Shown: positions 6,515 to 10,779 of the stretch, piece after piece
Layout: every line of letters starts with the position of its first letter
Position numbering within the stretch: position 1 is the first letter of the stretch
Assembly (NCBI GenBank): GCA_035301285.1
Contig: DATGUN010000020.1
Span: 1 to 10,779 of the forward strand
Reading direction: 5' to 3'
DNA length: 10,779 nucleotides
Source: DATGUN01 sp035301285
GTDB taxonomy: Bacteria > Bacillota > Bacilli > Bacillales > Amphibacillaceae
Program-made: the position numbers and the translations under genes
Notes under the pieces: generated by a model
Databases searched by the model: none
The model's input: only the letters and a program-made list of their open reading frames with translations
Told to the model about the DNA's origin: nothing

Positions 6515-7234
6515 ATGAAAAAAGTGATACTTACAACAGCCGCACTTGTTTTAGTTGGTGGAGGAGCCGCATACGCAGCCATTGGAGGAAATTCTGATAA
6601 GACAACGACCGAGGCTGATGCAACAACAAAGACTCATGAAGAAGTTAAGGTTGCTGATACGTCAATTGATGATTTCACAGAAGCGAAGGCACTTTCCGAA
6701 GTGGTTGATGTGGATGAGTTGAATGCAGAGGTAGTAGAAGATAATGATCATAAACGTGTCATCGTGTTAAAGGATAGTAATGGACATCCGAAAGCCAAAA
6801 GCATCTTTATAAAAGACGATTCCCGTTTGAAAGTGATTGACTTCGATAAAGGAAAAGTGTTTGATGATATCATCGGAGATACTGCCGATGATGCAAAGGC
6901 AGACGATACATCCAAAGAAAAAGAAAACAATCATAAAGCGGAAGATCGTGCTGACAAAGACAATGACAACAGCTCTGCTGAAGAAGAAACTAAAAAAGAA
7001 AGTAAAGATGAAAATTCCGACGTTGAAGGAATGGATGAGTATAAAACAATAGGTGAGCATGTCGATGTCGATAAGTACGATGCGAAAGTTGTGGAAGACA
7101 ATTCGAATAAACGTATCATTCTACTAAACGATGATCATAGCAAGCCAGAATACAAAACCATTTACATCAAGGATAAAAAGTTTCTTAAAATCATCGACCT
7201 TAACGGTGGTATGGTATATAAAGGCACCATCTAA
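6515..7234 (+). CDS. Exported acidic protein with a duplicated 64-residue module
   Basis: 239 residues, function unknown. An N-terminal signal peptide (MKKVILTTAALVLVGGG, Ala-Tyr-Ala at 19-21) indicates export. Residues 57-120 and 176-239 are two copies of one module. They align without gaps and, counted by eye, are identical at 30 of 64 positions, sharing VDVD, VVEDN, KR, IKD and LK-ID with a closing GG/KG turn. The hydrophobic alternation suggests small beta-rich domains. They are joined by a 55-residue linker (121-175) made almost only of Asp, Glu, Lys, Asn, Ser and Ala, certainly disordered. SD AAAGGAG (6499-6505) lies 9 nt before the ATG. TATAAA near 6479 could be a -10 box but no -35 is convincing. 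The gene stands alone and ends at a strong terminator. I do not recognise the module; a surface or wall-associated role is inferred from export and charge. Confidence 0.75.
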   Translation: MKKVILTTAALVLVGGGAAYAAIGGNSDKTTTEADATTKTHEEVKVADTSIDDFTEAKALSEVVDVDELNAEVVEDNDHKRVIVLKDSNGHPKAKSIFIKDDSRLKVIDFDKGKVFDDIIGDTADDAKADDTSKEKENNHKAEDRADKDNDNSSAEEETKKESKDENSDVEGMDEYKTIGEHVDVDKYDAKVVEDNSNKRIILLNDDHSKPEYKTIYIKDKKFLKIIDLNGGMVYKGTI

Positions 7235-7261
7235 ATAAAAAAAGAAAAACGATAGTATTGA

Positions 7262-7307
7262 CTCCCGTATATGTGATCTGATCACTTGATACGGGGGTTT
7301 TTATTTT
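7262..7307 (+). terminator. Intrinsic terminator of the duplicated-module gene
   Basis: CTCCCGTAT (7262-7270) pairs with ATACGGGGG (7289-7297), one G:U. An inner TGATC/GATCA helix fills the loop and the T-rich run TTTTTATTTT follows. A strong and typical terminator, 27 nt after the stop. Confidence 0.88.
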
Positions 7308-7406
7308 GATTTGCGTCAACGATTTCTGCGGTTCTGCCTATTTCTTTGACGATTATTTGATTTGCGTCAACGATTCCTGCGGTTCTGCCTATTTCCTTGA
7401 CGATTA
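7305..7406. repeat. Two tandem copies of a 51-bp repeat
   Basis: Copies at 7305-7355 and 7356-7406 are directly adjacent and differ at only two bases (T/C at unit positions 21 and 41). Each contains CGTCAA near its start and TTGACG near its end, so the array alternates inverted hexamers 26 and 13 nt apart and could fold into alternative hairpins. The unit is 17 codons long, and one minus-strand frame stays open through both copies, reading KEIGRTA and IVDANQ in each, with no start codon or SD. It sits between a terminator and the promoter of the next gene. It may belong to a family of dispersed intergenic repeats; function unknown. Confidence 0.85.
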
Positions 7407-7460
7407 TCCATGAAAAGCGATGGCTCGAATTTATGCTTGAACGAATTGAAGATAGGGGAG

Positions 7461-7493
7461 ATAGGTCGTATGTAGGAAGATATACCTATTTTT
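7461..7493 (+). terminator. Weak terminator-like hairpin before the lipoprotein promoter
   Basis: ATAGGT(C)GTAT (7461-7471) pairs with ATATACCTAT (7480-7489) over ten pairs with one bulged C and one G:U, 8-nt loop, followed by five T at 7489-7493. The stem is AU-rich, so it is weak. It overlaps the -35 box of the next promoter and could insulate that gene from read-through. Confidence 0.3.
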
Positions 7494-7520
7494 GTCTACC
7501 CTTTTTGCTATCATTATAAC
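7492..7520 (+). promoter_or_regulatory. Sigma-A promoter of the lipoprotein gene
   Basis: TTGTCT (7492-7497, 4 of 6) and TATAAC (7515-7520, 5 of 6) are separated by exactly 17 bp, with the transcript expected near 7527 and the SD at 7541. This is one of the two best promoter matches in the window. Confidence 0.6.
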
Positions 7521-7553
7521 TGAGTTGAAATATAACAAAAGGGGAGAATGTCA

Positions 7554-8363
7554 GTGAAACGGTTATTTTTACTTATCATCATGGGAGTTATGCTTTTTGG
7601 TTGCAGCCAGGGAGATGGAGATAAGGAACAGCCAAATGACAATGAAGAAAATAATACAGCCGAGGCTGAAGAAGAAAACAATGACGAAGACAACGTCGAT
7701 ATTGAGGAGACATCTACCGGTGATATGTCTTCGGAAAATAATGAGGGAGATGTCGAACGCCAAGGTCATTTAGATGAAGAAGATATTTCGAAAGTTTATA
7801 CCGACCCGTTAAAGTATGAGGGCTATGAAATGACATTTGATGCGGTTGTGTTTACGGATCCTGAGCGGGATAGTGATGGGGTGTACCTGCAAGTGTTCGC
7901 GGATGCAGAAAACTATGAAAAAAATACGATTGTCGCTGTCGAAGATCCGGATTTTGATGTGGCATTGGATGACTATGTCCATGTCGAAGGTGTCATTGTC
8001 GATGAGTTCGAGGGGGCGAATGCACTTGGCGGGACTGTGCAAGCACCTGTCGTCTATGCCGATAAAATTGAGGTCGTTGATTATATTGATGTTATGTCGC
8101 CTGCGCTTGAAACCATCGATGTTGATGAGACCATTGATCAGCATGGTTATGAAATGGCTGTCGATAAGGTTGAGGTCGCCGAAAACATGACAAGGGTATA
8201 TATGACAGTGACCAATCATACGGATGAAACGATTTATTTCTACAGTTTCGACTCTAAACTATTGATGGACAACAAGCAATTGGAAGAAGATATGGGGTTT
8301 TACGAAGCGGATTTTCCTGATGATTTAAATTTTGAACCGTTTGTATTTGAAATAGAAAAGTAA
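7554..8363 (+). CDS. Acidic lipoprotein with an OB-like middle domain and a short DUF4352-like C-terminus
   Basis: 269 residues from a GTG start. The SD GGGGAG (7541-7546) is 7 nt from the GTG at 7554 but only 1 nt from the in-frame ATG at 7548, so GTG is chosen. The signal peptide ends in the lipobox LFGC (Cys17), so the protein is anchored outside the membrane. Residues about 20-70 are a linker rich in Glu, Asp and Asn. Residues about 73-176 (from HLDEEDISKVY to ADKIEVVDY) look like an OB-type beta barrel as in Bacillus lipoproteins with a tRNA-anti-like fold. Residues about 185-269 start like a DUF4352/Ig-like domain (MTVTNHTDETIYFYSF) and end in FEPFVFEIEK, but the middle strands seem missing. 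Single gene with its own promoter and hairpin. Function unknown; the domain names are tentative. Confidence 0.75.
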   Translation: MKRLFLLIIMGVMLFGCSQGDGDKEQPNDNEENNTAEAEEENNDEDNVDIEETSTGDMSSENNEGDVERQGHLDEEDISKVYTDPLKYEGYEMTFDAVVFTDPERDSDGVYLQVFADAENYEKNTIVAVEDPDFDVALDDYVHVEGVIVDEFEGANALGGTVQAPVVYADKIEVVDYIDVMSPALETIDVDETIDQHGYEMAVDKVEVAENMTRVYMTVTNHTDETIYFYSFDSKLLMDNKQLEEDMGFYEADFPDDLNFEPFVFEIEK

Positions 8364-8378
8364 TGATTGCCGGAGAGA

Positions 8379-8415
8379 GGACCTCCATACGTCTCATCAT
8401 GGAGGTCTGTTATGA
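8379..8415 (+). terminator. Hairpin terminator of the lipoprotein gene
   Basis: GACCTCCAT (8380-8388) pairs perfectly with ATGGAGGTC (8399-8407) around a 10-nt loop; G8379 and T8408 add a wobble pair. The stem is strong but the tail (TGTTATGAT) is only moderately T-rich, so termination may be partial. Confidence 0.6.
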
Positions 8416-8430
8416 TCGTGATTTACCTGG

Positions 8431-8444
8431 TACCGTTTCCGGTA
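8431..8444. repeat. Small hairpin TACCG-TTTC-CGGTA
   Basis: A 5-bp stem with a 4-nt loop in the leader region between the lipoprotein hairpin and the candidate promoter at 8466. It has no T tract and no further sign of function. Confidence 0.25.
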
Positions 8445-8465
8445 AGCGGATTTAAGAACAGAATA

Positions 8466-8494
8466 TTGACATGTTTTCCGCTCATAAGTTAATA
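8466..8494 (+). promoter_or_regulatory. Possible promoter of the CPBP-family gene
   Basis: A perfect -35 TTGACA (8466-8471) is followed 17 bp later by TTAATA, or 18 bp later by TAATAA; both are poor -10 boxes. The start of transcription would be about 50 nt before the strong SD at 8550. Only the -35 is convincing. Confidence 0.35.
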
Positions 8495-8549
8495 AAATAA
8501 AACAATCTATGATAAAGGGTTTACATTTCTTCTATATTATGAGATAAGG

Positions 8550-8557
8550 AAGGAGGT
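8550..8557 (+). promoter_or_regulatory. Strong ribosome binding site with no well-placed start codon for the long frame
   Basis: AAGGAGGT is the best SD near the CPBP gene, but the first in-frame start (TTG 8569) is 11 nt away. A different TTG at 8561, 3 nt away, opens a 17-codon frame (LFFWIGSGISGRAILLS) that ends at 8614, inside the CPBP gene. Either a long spacing is tolerated or a leader peptide is translated. Confidence 0.5.
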
Positions 8558-8568
8558 TACTTGTTTTT

Positions 8569-9486
8569 TTGGATTGGGAGTGGAATCAGTGGCCGTGCTA
8601 TTTTATTATCATGAATAGGGGTGGAAAGCGATTGAATGCAACAAAATTCAGTGTGGCGCGTCTTCTTTTGTATTTTGTGCTTGTATCTGTATTTCTTTTT
8701 GTATCAGGGAATGTCGGTCAGTATCTAATCGAAAATCACGATGTTGATAAGCAGCTAGGTATGTTGCTGCAAGGGATGATTTTTACAGGGCTCACGACGA
8801 TTGTACTTTATATACTTAATAGAAAACATCCAGGGTATTTAAAATATATTGGTTTAAAACGGGCCCGTGTTTCACCCAGATTGATTGTTGGTATTATATT
8901 GCCGTTAGCATTGCTTTCATCGGGAATTTTGACAGCCTATTTATTTGGTGGTATCGATAATGTGAGTTTGAATTTGGAACCAACTGTCCTTATCGCCATC
9001 TTAATCAATACAGTGACAGCATTTTTATATGAAGCTTTTCCCGAAGAAGTATTTATTCGCGGCATGATTTTTGAAGAATTAAATAAGAAATTTCGTTTTG
9101 CTTTATCATTGTTTTTGCAACCGTTAATCTTCATTTGTGTGCCTTTATTGGTTACGGTATTGAATTTCATATTTTTTCAATATCCAATTGAATTAACGAT
9201 TGATTACTTCATGTTGCTTATTGCATTCGGAATCGCATTGCAATTATATCGGACATATACTGGAACACTGTGGATGAGTATTTTCTTTCATTTGGTTTAC
9301 CTTGAAGTAACGCGATATATATCAATGGGCGGCACATATAATCCAGGTATAACACTTTTGGAATTTGATGAAGCGTTTGAAGGATACATGGCACTCTACC
9401 TTTCATTTCTGTTTATGGTTTTGTTAAGCATTGTGGTATTATCGGTTTTGTTGGTTACGAGTAAAAAGAAGAACAGAATACAATGA
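8569..9486 (+). CDS. CPBP-family (CAAX/bacteriocin-processing type) membrane protein with degenerate motifs
   Basis: Up to 305 residues with about seven or eight membrane segments (near 30-48, 64-82, 105-125, 138-155, 178-198, 212-226, 274-296). The motif EExxxR is intact (Glu159, Glu160, Arg164 in FPEEVFIRG). His241 of the last motif is present (SIFFHLVYL), but its usual Asn partner is Leu245. The second-motif His seems to be Cys190 in my manual alignment. The protein may thus be a diverged protease or a non-catalytic relative. Start unsure: TTG 8569 is chosen because it is nearest to the only strong SD (AAGGAGGT, 8550-8557), though spacing is long. ATG 8611, or TTG 8632 after GGGGTGG (8618-8624), would give a more natural N-terminus before the first membrane segment. 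It converges on the minus-strand gene. Family members process peptides or confer bacteriocin self-immunity; no peptide gene is nearby. Confidence 0.78.
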   Translation: MDWEWNQWPCYFIIMNRGGKRLNATKFSVARLLLYFVLVSVFLFVSGNVGQYLIENHDVDKQLGMLLQGMIFTGLTTIVLYILNRKHPGYLKYIGLKRARVSPRLIVGIILPLALLSSGILTAYLFGGIDNVSLNLEPTVLIAILINTVTAFLYEAFPEEVFIRGMIFEELNKKFRFALSLFLQPLIFICVPLLVTVLNFIFFQYPIELTIDYFMLLIAFGIALQLYRTYTGTLWMSIFFHLVYLEVTRYISMGGTYNPGITLLEFDEAFEGYMALYLSFLFMVLLSIVVLSVLLVTSKKKNRIQ

Positions 9487-9512
9487 AGCTTTAATGTCTT
9501 CATTGTATTTTT
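9476..9512. terminator. Shared bidirectional terminator overlapping both stop codons
   Basis: AATACAATGAA (9477-9487) and TTCATTGTATT (9499-9509) form a perfect 11-bp stem with an 11-nt loop. The plus strand continues with T to 9512, and the minus strand continues with a T-rich run. The stop codon of the CPBP gene (9484-9486) lies in the left arm and that of the minus-strand gene (9500-9502) in the right arm, so one hairpin ends both genes. Confidence 0.83.
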
Positions 9513-10054
9513 CGATAGTATCCATCTGCCTGCTTGAATTTTTCAACAAGCCATTTAAGCCCGGCTGCGATGATGAAATAAGGGATGATGGAATAGACAT
9601 AGGACCATTGATAAAGCTCATATATACCTAACCATACCAACAATGGTTCGAGTATAAGGGCAAACGCAAACGAATTTATGGCATTCGCAATCAAAAAGGA
9701 TTTCCATGTACGACAATATTGGTAAATAATCATATAAATGATAGGCATCATGATATCATGTATTTCAATGATCTCAGGTGTATGGAATAATGAATAGGGG
9801 TAACCCCATAATGAAAAAGATAGACCGAATGAATCGCCTGTGTTTGCAACCATCGCCACCATAAAACCATACGTAACAATCTCAAACAAGCGTTTTCGAT
9901 CAAGAAGTATGATCCACGCTGTGATGAGACCGATGGTTACAATCAATAACACCCACCATTGGAATGAAAATAAAACCTCATGGCTCCAGTAACCTATCCT
10001 GCTCAATCTGTATTGATTCGCTAATTCAAGAAGACCTTGCCAATCAGGTTGCAA
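9500..10054 (-). CDS. CBO0543 family integral membrane protein
   Basis: 184 residues, five likely membrane helices (about 33-51, 57-72, 101-113, 117-137, 150-169). It resembles the Bacillaceae/Clostridium CBO0543 family: a WWVLLI helix, a LDRKRLFEI loop (51-59), NTGDSFG (71-77), GYPYSLF (84-90), the HDIMMPIIYM helix with Asp100 and Pro104, a YQYCRTWKSF loop, and the ending EPLLVWLGIYELYQWSYVYSIIPYF. Function of the family is unknown. The start is TTG at 10054: GGGAGGG (10069-10063, minus strand) stands 8 nt upstream and no ATG fits better. It is read against the CPBP gene, shares its terminator and diverges from the cardiolipin synthase gene across 201 nt. I found no convincing minus-strand promoter. 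Confidence 0.75.
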   Translation of the reverse strand: MQPDWQGLLELANQYRLSRIGYWSHEVLFSFQWWVLLIVTIGLITAWIILLDRKRLFEIVTYGFMVAMVANTGDSFGLSFSLWGYPYSLFHTPEIIEIHDIMMPIIYMIIYQYCRTWKSFLIANAINSFAFALILEPLLVWLGIYELYQWSYVYSIIPYFIIAAGLKWLVEKFKQADGYYRKIQ

Positions 10055-10190
10055 TCTTATATCCCTCCCGATTTTTTCATTATGATTGTTGTAGATTTAG
10101 TTTCTGTTACCTTCATAAAAATATACACACGGCATGGATCTGTTTATATAGGCTGCCCTTGGATCTTGCCCTTTACTAGCATATAAATCG

Positions 10191-10219
10191 TTGGTTTCAG
10201 TCATGCATTCATGTAAAAT
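10191..10219 (+). promoter_or_regulatory. Promoter of the cardiolipin synthase gene
   Basis: TTGGTT (10191-10196), 17-bp spacer and TAAAAT (10214-10219, 5 of 6 to consensus). The transcript would start near 10226, shortly before the SD at 10244. Good spacing and position; the -35 has only the TTG part conserved. Confidence 0.55.
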
Positions 10220-10224
10220 GAATG
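10206..10224. promoter_or_regulatory. Inverted repeat over the -10 box of cls, candidate operator
   Basis: CATTCAT (10206-10212) and ATGAATG (10218-10224) are perfect 7-bp arms around 5 nt. The repeat covers the -10 box, where a repressor would stop initiation. The regulator is unknown. Confidence 0.4.
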
Positions 10225-10255
10225 AAAGAGTTTACGAGATAACGGGGGTATAGAC

Positions 10256-10779
10256 GTGACGATTGTGACCTATGTAATGGATATTATTTTTATAGTGAAT
10301 ATCCTGATGGCAGTGGCTGTCATTTTCTTTGAACGGCAAAATCCAAACGCGACATTGGCGTGGGTGATGGTGCTGTTGTTCCTGCCATTGGTTGGATTTA
10401 TTTTATACCTTATTTTTAATCAGAATTTCACGCGAAAGAAAATGTTTGAGTGGGATGGCCAGGAAAAAGAGGGAATACAGGAAGCGATCCATAACCAGAT
10501 TCAGGAAATCAACACCGGATCATACCCTTTCAAGGATGAAACAAGTGCGGCTTATAAGGCCAATATCTACATGCATTTGATCAATGATGGTGCGTTGTTT
10601 ACGGAGGATAATGATATTACGATTTATACGGATGGGCGCAAGAAGTTTGATGCGCTACTGGCCGATATCCGACAAGCGACGAATCACATCCATATTCAGT
10701 ATTATATTATCCATGATGATGGTCTCGGGACGGAACTGGTTGCTGCTTTGACTGAAAAGGCGAGAGAAGGCCTCGATGT
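10256..10779 (+). CDS. cls: Cardiolipin synthase, 5' part (gene runs off the window)
   Basis: A phospholipase D-superfamily enzyme of the membrane that joins two phosphatidylglycerols to cardiolipin and glycerol. 174 codons are present, about a third of a usual 480-500 residue enzyme. Two N-terminal membrane helices (about 4-24 and 33-54) with ERQNPNATLAWVMVLLFLP between and inside them are the typical Bacillus Cls start. A linker (60-115) leads into TIYTDGRKKFDALLADI and IHIQYYIIHDDGLG, the beginning of the first PLD domain. Both HKD motifs lie beyond the window edge. The GTG start at 10256 follows GGGGG (10244-10248) by 7 nt; the reading frame has no stop to the end. It diverges from the CBO0543 gene. 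Cardiolipin rises with salt in many bacilli, which suits the betaine gene in the same region, but this link is inference. Confidence 0.9.
   Translation, partial: MTIVTYVMDIIFIVNILMAVAVIFFERQNPNATLAWVMVLLFLPLVGFILYLIFNQNFTRKKMFEWDGQEKEGIQEAIHNQIQEINTGSYPFKDETSAAYKANIYMHLINDGALFTEDNDITIYTDGRKKFDALLADIRQATNHIHIQYYIIHDDGLGTELVAALTEKAREGLD

Noticed and set aside
6740..7120. Several overlapping frames on both strands inside the repeat-module gene.
   Set aside because: They follow from the low-complexity Asp/Glu/Lys codons, lack SD sites and match nothing, whereas the plus-strand frame has a signal peptide and a duplicated domain.
7305..7406. CRISPR array.
   Set aside because: Only two copies, directly adjacent with no unique spacers, and no cas genes.
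7300..7500. Minus-strand open stretch through the 51-bp repeats as a small protein gene.
   Set aside because: It has no ATG, GTG or TTG start with an SD, and ends in the terminator of the plus-strand gene. Kept only as a property of the repeat.
7809..8219. A 136-codon minus-strand frame inside the lipoprotein gene.
   Set aside because: It is a shadow of the acidic coding frame (Asp/Val codons read as Ile/His), with no SD and no recognisable features.
8561..8614. 17-codon TTG-start frame overlapping the CPBP gene as an annotated leader peptide.
   Set aside because: SD spacing is only 3 nt and there is no supporting motif; noted with the RBS but not called as a gene.
44..10779. The whole window as a defence island, prophage or biosynthetic cluster.
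   Set aside because: All genes belong to ordinary envelope, transport or metabolic families with separate terminators, and there are no integrases, nucleases or synthetases.

Overview
The window reads as chromosomal DNA of a low-GC, Gram-positive member of the Bacillaceae, probably a moderately halophilic genus of the Lentibacillus/Virgibacillus type. This is inferred from strong AGGAGG-type ribosome binding sites, frequent TTG/GTG starts, Bacillus-type lipoproteins, very acidic exported proteins, a glycine betaine binding protein, and families typical of Bacillaceae (FIMAH-type C-terminal domain, CBO0543 family, two-helix cardiolipin synthase). It looks like an ordinary chromosomal region of envelope and osmotic-stress genes. 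I see no phage genes, transposase, tRNA, rRNA or CRISPR array.

Left part (1-2830): a secreted DUF218 protein with an Ig-like and a FIMAH-like tail ends at a hairpin terminator. A 442-base gap follows, whose right half carries a promoter candidate inside a 33-bp inverted repeat and a 15-codon leader ORF with its own Shine-Dalgarno. These precede an OpuAC-like glycine betaine binding lipoprotein, which ends at a strong terminator and has no permease or ATPase beside it.

Middle part (2930-6390): an FAD-dependent aromatic-type monooxygenase is followed by two Gfo/Idh/MocA oxidoreductases in the same direction. The first is canonical and has a cre-like (CcpA) site just upstream. The second has lost the glycine-rich nucleotide-binding motif and other signature residues. 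Together they suggest catabolism of a sugar- or polyol-like compound, but the substrate cannot be read from the sequence.

Right part (6390-10779): an exported acidic protein is built from two copies of a 64-residue module. Next come a terminator, a 51-bp tandem repeat and a clear promoter, then an acidic lipoprotein. A CPBP-family membrane protein with incomplete active-site motifs follows. It converges on a minus-strand CBO0543-family membrane protein, the two sharing one terminator hairpin that overlaps both stop codons. The window ends in the 5' third of a cardiolipin synthase gene whose -10 box lies in an inverted repeat.

The best candidates for new biology are the leader ORF and operator-like repeat before the betaine binding protein, the duplicated 64-residue module, the 51-bp tandem repeat and the divergent oxidoreductase. 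I did not find a convincing new multi-gene system.
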